This document shows positions 54,511 through 63,160 of a DNA stretch of 64,000 nucleotides, piece after piece. The position numbers were made by a program, and so were the translations under genes. The notes below the pieces were generated by a model that was given only the letters and a program-made list of their open reading frames with translations, searched no databases and was not told the origin of the DNA. Origin of the DNA: Pyrinomonadaceae bacterium (lineage in GTDB: Bacteria; Acidobacteriota; Blastocatellia; Pyrinomonadales; Pyrinomonadaceae); contig JAJQRF010000014.1 of assembly GCA_021228405.1 (NCBI GenBank), positions 1-64,000 of the forward strand, read 5' to 3'. Each line of letters begins with the position of its first letter. The stretch's first letter is position 1.

Positions 54511-55647
54511 ATGAAAATCGGATTACCGAAAGAAATTAAAGATAACGAATATCGCGTCGGGCTTACTCCGGCAGGTGTAAATGCTTTGGCAAATGCCGGA
54601 CACGAGGTTTTTGTGCAGAAATCAGCGGGCGAAGGTTCGGGATTTTCGGACGATCAATACGTGCAGGCGGGCGGAAAATTGCTCGATACGGCTGACGAAG
54701 TCTGGGAAACGGGCGATATGATCGTCAAGGTGAAAGAGCCTGTCGCGCCGGAATATCCGCGGATGCGCGAAAATCAATTGCTTTTCACCTATTTGCACCT
54801 CGCGCCGGAATTGGAATTGACGAAACAGATGATGGAACGCAAAGTCACGGGCGTGGCGTATGAAACGATCACCGACAAACGCGGAACTTTGCCGCTTTTA
54901 ACGCCGATGTCGGAAGTGGCGGGAAGAATGTCGGTGCAGGTCGCGGCGACTTACCTTGAAAAAATGAACGGCGGTAAGGGAATTTTGCTCGGCGGCGTTC
55001 CGGGCGTTCCGGCGGCAAATGTCGTCATCATCGGCGGCGGCGTGGTCGGCACGGAAGCCGCGAAAATGGCGGTCGGACTCGGCGCAAAAGTTACGATCAT
55101 CGACATTAATCTTGAAAGATTGCGTCAACTCGATGACATCTTCCTTTCAAAAGTTCAAACGCTCGCTTCGTCGCGTTACGCGATTCACGAAGCGATTTCG
55201 CACGCCGACGTGGTGATCGGCGGTGTTTTAGTCGTCGGCGCGGCGGCTCCGAAACTTGTTACGCGCGATATGCTGAAAGACATTCCGAACGGTTCGGTGC
55301 TCGTCGATGTGGCGGTCGATCAGGGCGGATGTTTTGAAACGACCCACGCCACGACGCACTCGAATCCGACCTTTTACGAAGAAGGCGTTCTCCATTATTG
55401 CGTGGCAAATATGCCCGGCGCAGTTCCGCGCACTTCGACCTTCGCATTGACGAACGCGACCTTGCCGTATGCTTTATCTTTGGCAAACAAGGGCTTTGAA
55501 AAAGCGATTGCGGACGATGCGGGATTGAAAGAAGGTGTCAACACTTACGCCGGAAAATGCACTTACGAAGCGGTTGCGGTTTCGCAAAATATCGAATACA
55601 CGCCGCTCGATTCGCTTCTCGGAAGCACAAAAACGGCTGGAAACTAA
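54511..55647 (+). CDS. ald: Alanine dehydrogenase
   Basis: NAD-dependent conversion between L-alanine and pyruvate plus ammonia. 378 residues. [20 protein letters not shown] is the typical start, [12 protein letters not shown] contains the substrate-side Lys, FTYLHLAPE the catalytic His, and [28 protein letters not shown] the NAD fold. [21 protein letters not shown] is characteristic. A TTG at 54493 gives a longer frame but is not conserved-looking. Confidence 0.96.
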   Translation: MKIGLPKEIKDNEYRVGLTPAGVNALANAGHEVFVQKSAGEGSGFSDDQYVQAGGKLLDTADEVWETGDMIVKVKEPVAPEYPRMRENQLLFTYLHLAPELELTKQMMERKVTGVAYETITDKRGTLPLLTPMSEVAGRMSVQVAATYLEKMNGGKGILLGGVPGVPAANVVIIGGGVVGTEAAKMAVGLGAKVTIIDINLERLRQLDDIFLSKVQTLASSRYAIHEAISHADVVIGGVLVVGAAAPKLVTRDMLKDIPNGSVLVDVAVDQGGCFETTHATTHSNPTFYEEGVLHYCVANMPGAVPRTSTFALTNATLPYALSLANKGFEKAIADDAGLKEGVNTYAGKCTYEAVAVSQNIEYTPLDSLLGSTKTAGN

Positions 55648-55670
55648 AGCAATTTACAAATAAAAGCGAT

Positions 55671-55716
55671 AAAAGCGGAAATGCGTTTGCAAAAATGCGT
55701 TTCCGCTTTTGTCTTT
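55671..55716 (+). terminator. Terminator of ald
   Basis: AAAAGCGGAAA (55671-55681) pairs with TTTCCGCTTTT (55700-55710), with a second inner pairing, then TGTCTTTTG. Confidence 0.7.
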
Positions 55717-55805
55717 TGTCTGCTCAAGAATCGATGCAAAAAGGCAAAAATGACAAAATATGTATGAAACTCATACTATTTTGGGAGAAAAAATCTCATT
55801 TTTTG

Positions 55806-56070
55806 GGGAACCGAGCTCGGTTCCCAAGGATTCTGCTTTGGTTCCTACGAATTTCGGCAAGGTTCTTAAGAGTTTTACAAGGATTCTTGAGAATTTTGCG
55901 CAGACTCTTCGGAATATTTTGCGGATTCCTCGGAGTTTTTAAAAGATTCTTCGGAGTTTTTGAAGGATTCTTGAGAATTTGCGAAAGATTCTTAAGCTTC
56001 TGAAGCAGATTCCTGAGAATTTTCTGATAACTCTCAAGAATCAGCCGATAATTCTCAGGAATTTTCTGCG
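55806..56070. repeat. 21-bp tandem array D with a leading perfect palindrome
   Basis: GGGAACCGAGCTCGGTTCCC (55806-55825) is a perfect 20-bp palindrome. Then units with core GATTCTTGAGAATTTTGCG follow. Anchors at 55881, 55902, 55923, 55944, 55965, 55986, 56007, 56028 and 56049 are exactly 21 bp apart; earlier ones are less regular. Many units contain the self-complementary TTCTTGAGAA. It lies between convergent ald and the response-regulator gene. The 7-residue repeats in the + frame (FLRILRR-like) are a by-product. Confidence 0.9.
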
Positions 56071-56082
56071 GTTTGAACCGTA

Positions 56083-56472
56083 TTACGTTTGGATCGTTTG
56101 CGGAATCATTATCTGCAAAGTTTTAATCAGATTCTTTTTCAGATTCGAGTCTTTGAGCAAAAAAGCGTTGGCGAGTTGGGCGGAAGTATCGGAGCTTTGA
56201 TCGGCAAGCCCGCTTAAAATAACGATCGGTGTTTTATTCAGCTTTTCGTCGGCGCGAATCATCCGGCAAACGTCAAAGCCTGAAAAATTGGGCATAATCG
56301 CATCGACCAGAATCAGATCGAATGAGTTTTCCTGAATTAACGTCATCGCTGTCAAGCCGTCTTCCGCCGTTGAAACATCGTAATCCGCCTGATTTAAAAC
56401 GACCTCGACAAAACGCCGCATCGAAGCGTCGTCCTCGGCTAACAAGATTCTTTTTTTCGCACTGTTGACCAT
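56083..56472 (-). CDS. Stand-alone response-regulator receiver domain
   Basis: 129 residues, receiver only. The acidic pair is in LLAEDDASM, the phospho-Asp in DLILVDAIMPNFSG, the switch Ser in PIVILSGLA, and the Lys in AFLLKDSNLKK. Without an output domain it probably works like CheY or Spo0F, passing a signal by protein contact. No histidine kinase is adjacent. It is divergent from the DUF512 gene. Confidence 0.9.
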   Translation of the reverse strand: MVNSAKKRILLAEDDASMRRFVEVVLNQADYDVSTAEDGLTAMTLIQENSFDLILVDAIMPNFSGFDVCRMIRADEKLNKTPIVILSGLADQSSDTSAQLANAFLLKDSNLKKNLIKTLQIMIPQTIQT

Positions 56473-56623
56473 ACAAAAGTAACAAGGAAAATACTTCCGT
56501 CATTTCCCAAATTCTTGATGTTATAATATTTTCGGGGAAGTTGGGATAATTTAGTAAGGACAGTTTTAGAATAAAAACTTGCCAACCTTTTGTCAAAGAA
56601 CTTAAACTAAACGTTTTATTTTT

Positions 56624-58054
56624 ATGTATGAATTTGCAGTAACGCCCGCCGTCACGCAATTGCGCCGGGCGGGAGTAATTATCACGGAAGTCGCGCCGGA
56701 AAGCTTGGCGGAAGAATTGGGCTTGGAAACGGGCGATAGAATCGTGAAGGTCAACGGGCGCAGTGTGCGCGATTATCTCGATTTCCGCTTTCAAACCGCC
56801 GGCGAAACCGAATTCGATTTTCTCGTCAAAAAAACGAACGGCGAAACGTGGGACATCGAACTCGAACGCGAAGAAGGCGAAGATTTCGGCTTGATGTTCG
56901 AGCAGATCGTGCCGCGCCAATGCGCGAACGAATGTCTTTTTTGTTTCTGCAAGGGAAATCCCGAAGACGCGCGCCCGTCGCTTTTCGTGCGCGACGAAGA
57001 CATTCGCCTGTCGTTTCTTTACGGAAATTACACGACGCTTTCTTCGATCACGGACGACGAAATGAAACGCATCGTCGAACAGCGTCTTTCGCCGCAATAC
57101 GTTTCGGTGCACGCGACCGATCTGAAAACCCGCGCTTATCTGCTCGGAGTTGACGAAAAACGCGCCGACATTTTCGATAAACTGAATTTCCTGCTCGATA
57201 ACGGCATCGAAATTCACGCGCAGATCGTTCTTTGCCCCGAAATAAACGACGGCGCACAACTCGAAAAAACCCTGCGCGATCTGGCTTCGCATTATCCGCG
57301 CATTGTTTCCGCCGCGATCGTGCCCGTCGCGCTGACGCGCTACAACACGGACGAAAGATTAACTAAAGTCACGCCTGAATTTTGCCGCCGAACGATCAAA
57401 GAAGTCGAAAAACTGCAAAAGGAATTTCGTAAAAATCTTGGTGTCACATTTGCTTTTCTCGGCGACGAAATTTACCTGAAAGGCGGAATGGAAATCCCTT
57501 CGCGCCGTCATTACGGCAATTATCCGCAGATCGAAGACGGTGTGGGAATGATCCGCTCGTTCTTGAATTCGTTCGGGAAACTGATAAAGAAAGTCCAAAG
57601 TCCGAAGTCAGAAGTCCAAAGTCTTGCAATCGAAAATGTCAGAACGCACAAATTGGCGATCAAGCCGAAAAATAAGACTCAAAACTCAGGACTCAAGACT
57701 CAGGACTCACTTTTCGGCACGATTTTGACGGGCGAGATGTTTGCGCCGATTCTTTCGGAGCAGGTCGAAAAACTGAATGCGGTGTCAGGCTCGAAATTAA
57801 AGGTTTTGGCGGTTCCGAATACATATTTCGGCGGCGATGTTTCGGTCGCGGGACTTTTGACGGGACAGGATTTCGTTGCCGTCAAAGACAAGATCGAGGG
57901 CGATTTCGTCATCATTCCGAAACACACGATCAAATCCGACGAACCGATCCTACTTGACGGGATGCAGTTTGACGATCTGAAAAAACAATTTCCCGTTCCG
58001 ATCTATAATCTGGATATTCAGGAATTCATCGAAATGATTTTGGCGGAAAACTAA
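56624..58054 (+). CDS. DUF512 / PDZ radical-SAM-like protein with a repeat insertion
   Basis: 476 residues. An N-terminal PDZ-like domain (about 12-75, GVIITEVAPESLAEELGLETGDRIVKVNGR) is followed by a radical-SAM-like core with CANECLFCFC (CxxxCxxCxC) for an iron-sulfur cluster, and the DUF512 region up to the C-terminus (ILTGEMFAPIL, PNTYFGGDVSVAGLLTGQD). Role unknown; sometimes linked to ribosome or cofactor biology. Residues about 323-363 are encoded by an in-frame heptamer palindrome (57591-57710) and are absent from what the fold needs. Confidence 0.85.
   Translation: MYEFAVTPAVTQLRRAGVIITEVAPESLAEELGLETGDRIVKVNGRSVRDYLDFRFQTAGETEFDFLVKKTNGETWDIELEREEGEDFGLMFEQIVPRQCANECLFCFCKGNPEDARPSLFVRDEDIRLSFLYGNYTTLSSITDDEMKRIVEQRLSPQYVSVHATDLKTRAYLLGVDEKRADIFDKLNFLLDNGIEIHAQIVLCPEINDGAQLEKTLRDLASHYPRIVSAAIVPVALTRYNTDERLTKVTPEFCRRTIKEVEKLQKEFRKNLGVTFAFLGDEIYLKGGMEIPSRRHYGNYPQIEDGVGMIRSFLNSFGKLIKKVQSPKSEVQSLAIENVRTHKLAIKPKNKTQNSGLKTQDSLFGTILTGEMFAPILSEQVEKLNAVSGSKLKVLAVPNTYFGGDVSVAGLLTGQDFVAVKDKIEGDFVIIPKHTIKSDEPILLDGMQFDDLKKQFPVPIYNLDIQEFIEMILAEN
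57591..57710. repeat. Heptamer palindrome inserted in frame in a coding region
   Basis: The left arm (57591-57623) is AAGTCCA, AAGTCCG, AAGTCAG, AAGTCCA and AAGTC. The right arm (57676-57710) is ACTCAAA, ACTCAGG, ACTCAAG, ACTCAGG and ACTC, roughly inverted. The element measures 120 bp, exactly 40 codons, and leaves the frame open. It encodes a Lys/Gln/Ser-rich loop (KKVQSPKSEVQS ... KTQNSGLKTQDS). Confidence 0.88.
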
Positions 58055-58066
58055 AGTGAAATTTTG

Positions 58067-58129
58067 AAAAACAGAGCGGATCGGCACGGATAAAATTTAG
58101 ATGAATTCGTGACGATCCGCTCTGTTTTT
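58067..58129. terminator. Bidirectional terminator (ACAGAGCGGATCG)
   Basis: AAAAACAGAGCGGATCG (58067-58083) is perfectly complementary to 58113-58129, followed by T runs in both directions. It serves the DUF512 gene and the convergent tonB-like gene. The ACAGAGCGGA core also appears in array E at 1951-1960. Confidence 0.92.
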
Positions 58130-58143
58130 TTTAAGGTTTGAGT

Positions 58144-58974
58144 TTATTTCGTAAATCTGTAAACGATAATTCCCGTGACTTTGACAGGCTGATTGCTCAA
58201 AAGCGTCGGTGAAAAGGTTGCGCCGCGGGCGGCTTTTTCGGCTTCGCCTCTCAGCAGGGGATGACCGCTGACGGCGTTTGCCGAAATCACTTTTCCGCTT
58301 TCATCGACCGTGATCTGCACCTGAACTTCACCGCTTGCATTGACGGCTTTGGCGGCGGCTGAATAGACGGGTTTCGGCAAATTTTTGGCTTGCCCGTTCA
58401 TCACGCCGCCCGATTTGACGACATTTTTTCTCGGCGCAGGTTCGACGGGTTTTTTAACGAGCGGCGGCGGCGGAACATTCTGAGGGAGAACCTTTGATTG
58501 ATCTGAATTGTTCGGTGTTTCGATGCCTGTTTCGTTGCCCGCGCCGTTGCGGTCGGAGGCTTTGACGGATGAAACCACGCCGTCCGTTTCGATCTGTTTT
58601 GAAATTACGAACGGCGCATTCGGACGGGCTTTCTGCGTGTTCGGCACGGTCGAAATTTCCTTCGGCACTTTCGGCGATTCATCAAGCCGCAAAGTGTTTG
58701 TTTGCCTGGTGATTACTTCGCTTTGTATTTTCGGAGCGTTTTTCGGCTGATTTTGTTCGGGCGGTTGCGGTTTGTTTTCGGGAATCGGGACCGGCGCAAC
58801 CATTGTTGAGATTTCAAACTGATCGCCGCTCATCGAAATGTTTTTCGCGAACAAACTCCAAAGCACACCGCTGAAAGCCAGACTGACGACCAGAACAAAG
58901 GTTGTTCCCAAAAATTTGGCGCGTTTCGCCGTTTCCGTTTTGTTATTTTTCGATTCTACCAATTGATCCAACAT
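58144..58974 (-). CDS. TonB family protein
   Basis: 276 residues. A cytoplasmic N-terminus and one membrane helix (about 26-46, TTFVLVVSLAFSGVLWSLFA) are followed by a long Pro/Lys-rich periplasmic spacer (PVPIPENKPQPPEQ, PPPPLVKKPVEPAP) and a C-terminal TonB domain (about 200-276: NASGEVQVQITVDESGKVISANAVSGHPLL). It transmits proton-motive energy to outer-membrane transporters. No ExbB/ExbD is adjacent. Confidence 0.9.
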   Translation of the reverse strand: MLDQLVESKNNKTETAKRAKFLGTTFVLVVSLAFSGVLWSLFAKNISMSGDQFEISTMVAPVPIPENKPQPPEQNQPKNAPKIQSEVITRQTNTLRLDESPKVPKEISTVPNTQKARPNAPFVISKQIETDGVVSSVKASDRNGAGNETGIETPNNSDQSKVLPQNVPPPPLVKKPVEPAPRKNVVKSGGVMNGQAKNLPKPVYSAAAKAVNASGEVQVQITVDESGKVISANAVSGHPLLRGEAEKAARGATFSPTLLSNQPVKVTGIIVYRFTK

Positions 58975-59162
58975 ATTCTTTTTCTCCTTTTCTGTGCGGT
59001 GCCAAACGCTTCGGGAAACAAGAAAAATTCACCCGCTCTTCAAAGACAAAACCCGTCTTCGGTAGTTTTAGACACCGAAAACGGGAATTTGTTCCGCAAA
59101 AATAAAATAAATGATGAAAGAGTAAGCCGGTAAATTTTCGTTTATTTGAATCGGTCGCAATT

Positions 59163-60134
59163 TTAAACTTTCCCGTTTTTGACCGCGATGATTTCCGCCG
59201 CGATCGAAACGGCGATCTCTTCGGGCGTGTGCGAATTTATCGGCAAACCGACGGGCGTGCGGATTCGGGCGAGCTTTTCCTTGTCGAAGCCTTCTTTTTC
59301 GAGCGACGAAAGCAGGGTTTTCATTTTCGCTCTGCTTCCGAGAACACCGAAATATTTGAAATTTTTATCGAAGAGCGCACGAATCACGAGCTCGTCGAAT
59401 TTGTATCCGAGCGTCATCACGACGACATAAACATTCGCGCCCGATTCGATAAAATCGCCGATCTTTTCATAAGATTCGATGATTGTTTTCTCGTGAACGA
59501 AATCGTTTTTCGCTAAAGTATTCAACTTTTCGCGATCATCGAAAAGTGAAAGGCGAAAATCCATCTTTGTCATAATTTCCGACAGCGCAAGCGCGCAATG
59601 TCCGCCGCCAACGATGAAAAGTTTGTTCTTAAAGCCGAGAATTTCCTCATACATAAACTCTTTTTCGCCCGTTCTTGAAAAGCGGAAATCAGGTTTTCGA
59701 GTTTCAACTTCACAAATTCGGAATTCGTGATGAGTAATTCGTAATTGAAGCGGTCGAAGATTTTCGAGCGTGAAAATTATGATTTCAACCGTTTCCAGAT
59801 GTGAATTATCCAACTCGAAAAGAATCACGGTTTGCTTTCCCGAACAGATCATCCCGCTTGCATTTTCAGCATTTTTCCGATGAATTTGCTCGACGATTTC
59901 CGAACTGATTTTGAATTTTGAATTTTGAATTTTGAATTTTGAATTTTCGGCAAGCGCAACTTCCATCACGCCGCCGCCGATACTTCCGCGCATTTCATCG
60001 TGCGAAACGATCATCTTGAAACCCTGTCTGCCGGGCGAACTTCCCGAACTTTCGGCGACGATCAGCAAAATCAGCGATTCTTTTCGTTTTAGTTTATCAG
60101 CCGCAAATTGCCATAATTCGAGTTCTTTGCTCAC
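59163..60134 (-). CDS. XdhC-family molybdenum hydroxylase maturation factor
   Basis: 323 residues. The N-terminal XdhC domain (SSGSSPGRQGFKMIV, GSIGGGVMEVAL, SGMICSGKQTVILFE) would handle the molybdenum cofactor and its sulfuration. The C-terminal Rossmann domain begins LFIVGGGHCALALSEI and contains LGSRAKM and TPVGLPINSHTPEEIAVSIAAEI. It presumably matures the enzyme encoded at 60839. Two stretches, NSKFKIQNSKFKI and LQLRITHHEFRI, come from heptamer repeats inside the gene. Confidence 0.85.
   Translation of the reverse strand: MSKELELWQFAADKLKRKESLILLIVAESSGSSPGRQGFKMIVSHDEMRGSIGGGVMEVALAENSKFKIQNSKFKISSEIVEQIHRKNAENASGMICSGKQTVILFELDNSHLETVEIIIFTLENLRPLQLRITHHEFRICEVETRKPDFRFSRTGEKEFMYEEILGFKNKLFIVGGGHCALALSEIMTKMDFRLSLFDDREKLNTLAKNDFVHEKTIIESYEKIGDFIESGANVYVVVMTLGYKFDELVIRALFDKNFKYFGVLGSRAKMKTLLSSLEKEGFDKEKLARIRTPVGLPINSHTPEEIAVSIAAEIIAVKNGKV
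59711..59749. repeat. AATTCGT heptamer run inside the xdhC-like gene
   Basis: AATTCGG, AATTCGT, GATGAGT and AATTCGT in tandem (59715-59742), flanked by partial units. It encodes LQLRITHHEFRI on the minus strand. Confidence 0.7.
59908..59947. repeat. TTTTGAA heptamer run inside the xdhC-like gene
   Basis: Five near-perfect tandem copies of TTTTGAA (TTTTGAATTTTGAATTTTGA and onward) encode NSKFKIQNSKFKI on the minus strand. A perfect 7-bp tandem here should be prone to slippage, and each gain or loss of one unit would shift the frame. Confidence 0.9.
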
Positions 60135-60389
60135 GAATAAAATCTATCATAGAGCATCACGGAAACATACAGAAACAAGTTTGATGCTGCTAAAGAAACA
60201 AAAATCGCCATACGGAAATTTCCTATTCAACGCAGTAATGAGCAAAATCTTGCGGATCAGATTTTTGTTGACTCCGGTTTTGATTTAAAGCTATAAAAAT
60301 TCGTTACACTAAATTTAGTAGTCTATTCAATTCAAAATCAGGGTTGCCTGGTTTGACATACGCAGGTTTTGAAGAGGAGTAAGTAAAAG

Positions 60390-60776
60390 ATGCCGAAGAA
60401 AATTATACATACTGAGAAGGCACCGAAATCACTAGCCGGATATAGTCAAGGTGTCGTTTCCAACGGCTTTGTTTTTGTTTCGGGGCAGGGACCGTTTGAT
60501 GCCGAAACGGGAAATGTTGCGGGCGAAACGATTCAAGAGCAAACTCGGCAGTGCCTGAAAAATGTGGAAGCAATTCTGCAAGCCGCCGGAAGTTCGCTTG
60601 ATAATGTCGTCAGCGCGACGTTTATTCTCGACGATGAAAACGATTTTCCGGGATTCAATGAAGAGTGGGGACGGTGCTTTTCAATCGACCCGCCGGCGCG
60701 TCAGGGAGCTAAACTTCCGATACGACCGAAAGGAATGAAAATTTCCATTGCCGTTATTGCCGAAGTACCGGAATAG
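60390..60776 (+). CDS. RidA family protein
   Basis: 128 residues. Deaminates reactive enamine/imine intermediates. GYSQGVVSNGFVFVSGQGPFDAETG, TRQCLKNVEAILQAAGSSLDNVV and the C-terminal PARQGAKLP (Arg of the active site) are typical. It is oriented against the flanking molybdenum-hydroxylase genes. GAGGAG precedes the start. Confidence 0.92.
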   Translation: MPKKIIHTEKAPKSLAGYSQGVVSNGFVFVSGQGPFDAETGNVAGETIQEQTRQCLKNVEAILQAAGSSLDNVVSATFILDDENDFPGFNEEWGRCFSIDPPARQGAKLPIRPKGMKISIAVIAEVPE

Positions 60777-60838
60777 TTTGATAGTAAATTGTGCTTAGAT
60801 TTTTAGCCTGGTGTGTTACAGTTTCAAATTACATTATC

Positions 60839-63157
60839 TCAGCCGCTAATTTCCGAGTATAAATTCATCAAAACTTTTTCCGGCGTGAACGGCGCGTCAA
60901 ATTTCACGAAATTCTGTTTGTTAAAAGCCTTAACCGCTTCGCGGATGGCGAAATACGCGCCGATGCCATACATCAAAGGCGGTTCGCCGACGGCTTTTGA
61001 ATTGAAAACTGCCAAGTTTTCGCGCGAAGTTTCGAGCGGTAAGATTGCGATTTCTTTAGGAACGGAATAAACGTCGGGAATTTTGTAAGTCGAAAGCGCG
61101 TTCGAGCGCAATCTGCCGTCCGAATCATAGAAAACTTCTTCCATCGTCATCCAACCCAAACCTTGCACGATGCCGCCTTCGATCTGTCCGAAATCAACGC
61201 TCGTGTTCATCGAAGTGCCGAAATCGTGACAGCATTTGACGTAATCGACCTCGTAAATTCCGCGCAGACAGTCGACCGTCACGCCGACGATTGCCGTTCC
61301 GTAAACGTGATAAGCAAACGGATGACCTTTAGCGATCGACCAGTCGAAATTGATCCCTTGCGTTGCGTAATGCGCGTGTTCGCTCAGATTAACTCGGCTG
61401 TTGTAGGCTTCGTTGACCACCAGAAGCCAATCCAGACTTGTCGGTTCGCCGTTATAAAAGACGAATCCGTTTTCAAATGAAACGCCGCTTTGAGTCCCGC
61501 CTTCAGACGGTTTTCCCGCCGCGTTTCCGTTGGAAGATTCGACTCGGTATGCGCCGTCTTTCAGCATTTCCTGCGCGACGGCTTTCAGTCTTTCCAGAAT
61601 CGTTTCGCAAGCCATCTGCGTGGCGCGTCCGTTGAGATCGGCGGCGGCGGAAGCGGCAGTCGGGCTGGTATTGGCGATGCGCAGAGTGTTCGTTGTATGA
61701 ACTTTGATGCGTTCGATCGGTTGGGAAAAAATTTTGGCGGCAACCTGCGCAATCTTCGTGTTAACGCCTTGCCCCATCTCGACCGCGCCGGTCGAAACGG
61801 CAACGGAACCGTCCGTGTAAACGTGAACGAGCGAACGCGCCTGATTCATCGGCGTTTTCGTAAAGGAAATCCCGAAACAGATCGGCATCAGCGCAATGCC
61901 TTTTTTGACGAATTTGTTTTGCGTGTTGAATTCGTCTGCTTCTGCTTGCAATTTTGCAAAATCGTATTGCTGATCGGCTTGCGTCCAACTCGCTTCGGCT
62001 TCCGACTCGGCAATTTGTCCGTAAGGGAACTCGTCGCCGCTTCGGATGAGATTTTTTCTTTGAATTTCATTTTTTGAAACTCCCAATTTTTCCGCCGCGT
62101 GGGCGATTGCCGATTCGATTACGAACATTCCCTGCGGTCCGCCGAAACCGCGAAAAGCCGTGTTCGGCGGCAGATTCGTTTTGCAGGAATAAGCGGTCGC
62201 CGATACATTCGGGATGAAATATGAATTCGTGCAGTGAAAAAGCGTGCGTTCGAGAACGGGCAAAGACAGATCGCAAGCCGCTCCCGCGTTTTGATAAAAC
62301 TTTGCTTGATAGGCGACAATCTTCAAATCTTTGTCCAAACCGATCCGGTAATCAGCCGAATAAGGATGCCGTTTGCCCGTCATCCGCATATCTTCCATCC
62401 GGTGAAGCGCATATTTGACGGGTTTTTTCGTCAATTGTGTGGCAACGGCGCAAAGTGCTGACCAGGCGTTTGCCTGATCTTCTTTGCCGCCGAAACCGCC
62501 GCCCAAGCGAGTTACGTCAACTTCGATCTGGTGCATCGGAATCGCCGTGACACGCGAAACGGCGCGTTGCACCGCCGTCGGTCCTTGCGTCGAAGAATAT
62601 ATTTTCAAACCGCCCTGTTCGGTCGGAATCGTGTATGCGCCCTGCGTTTCGATATACAGATGCTCTTGCCCGTTGACATCGGCGCGACCTTCAAAAACGT
62701 GTTCGCAGGTCGCAAAAGCCTTTTCCGCGTCGCCTAGTCTGAAATGTTTCGGCGGCGCGATCAATTCGTTTTTCGCCTGTGCTTCGCGCTCGTCGGTGAC
62801 GATTTCGAGCGGGTCGATCTCCGCCTTGATGAGTTTTGCCGCCGCGTGCGCTTGTTCTTCGGTTTCCGCCAGAACGAGCGCGACCGGCATTCCGCAAAAA
62901 TGAACTTCTTCGTCTGCCAGAAGCGGTTCATCGGGCAAAATCCCGCCGATCTGATTTTCGCCGATCAAATCTTTCGCCGTGATAACTCTTACGACACCGT
63001 CCGCTTTTTCCGCTTCGGAAATATCGACGTTTTTCAATTTCCCGTGTGCGATCGGCGAATCATAAACACAAGCGAAAAGCGTTCCCTGCAAAAGCGGAAC
63101 GTCATCCAGATAAACCGATTCGCCGCGAACGTGCGATTTTGAATCTACATTTTTCAT
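60839..63157 (-). CDS. xdhB: Xanthine dehydrogenase-type molybdopterin-binding subunit
   Basis: Large molybdenum subunit of a xanthine-oxidase-family hydroxylase, 772 residues. RLGGGFGGKEDQANAWSAL contacts the cofactor, TAFRGFGGPQGMFVIE and MEMGQGVNTKIAQ-type motifs are present (VEMGQGVNTK), and the catalytic Glu lies in KAVGEPPLMYGIGAYFAIREA. Xanthine/purine specificity is likely from length and the XdhC gene nearby. The FAD/2Fe-2S subunit is not in the window. Residues near 552-560 (KPSEGGTQS) are encoded by an AGTCCCGCCT-class repeat half at 61491-61510. Confidence 0.9.
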   Translation of the reverse strand: MKNVDSKSHVRGESVYLDDVPLLQGTLFACVYDSPIAHGKLKNVDISEAEKADGVVRVITAKDLIGENQIGGILPDEPLLADEEVHFCGMPVALVLAETEEQAHAAAKLIKAEIDPLEIVTDEREAQAKNELIAPPKHFRLGDAEKAFATCEHVFEGRADVNGQEHLYIETQGAYTIPTEQGGLKIYSSTQGPTAVQRAVSRVTAIPMHQIEVDVTRLGGGFGGKEDQANAWSALCAVATQLTKKPVKYALHRMEDMRMTGKRHPYSADYRIGLDKDLKIVAYQAKFYQNAGAACDLSLPVLERTLFHCTNSYFIPNVSATAYSCKTNLPPNTAFRGFGGPQGMFVIESAIAHAAEKLGVSKNEIQRKNLIRSGDEFPYGQIAESEAEASWTQADQQYDFAKLQAEADEFNTQNKFVKKGIALMPICFGISFTKTPMNQARSLVHVYTDGSVAVSTGAVEMGQGVNTKIAQVAAKIFSQPIERIKVHTTNTLRIANTSPTAASAAADLNGRATQMACETILERLKAVAQEMLKDGAYRVESSNGNAAGKPSEGGTQSGVSFENGFVFYNGEPTSLDWLLVVNEAYNSRVNLSEHAHYATQGINFDWSIAKGHPFAYHVYGTAIVGVTVDCLRGIYEVDYVKCCHDFGTSMNTSVDFGQIEGGIVQGLGWMTMEEVFYDSDGRLRSNALSTYKIPDVYSVPKEIAILPLETSRENLAVFNSKAVGEPPLMYGIGAYFAIREAVKAFNKQNFVKFDAPFTPEKVLMNLYSEISG
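61491..61510. repeat. Half element of the AGTCCCGCCT class inside xdhB
   Basis: TGAGTCCCGCCTTCAGACGG differs at two bases from the arm at 16708-16727. It sits in frame between conserved parts of the molybdenum subunit. Confidence 0.75.
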
Positions 63158-63160
63158 TCG

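Noticed and set aside
55557-56003. Frame with FLRILRR-type repeats after ald
   Set aside because: It begins inside ald, continues through a terminator and is made of array D units.
56273-57292. 339-codon minus frame across the response-regulator and DUF512 genes
   Set aside because: It overlaps two genes with conserved motifs and shows no domain.
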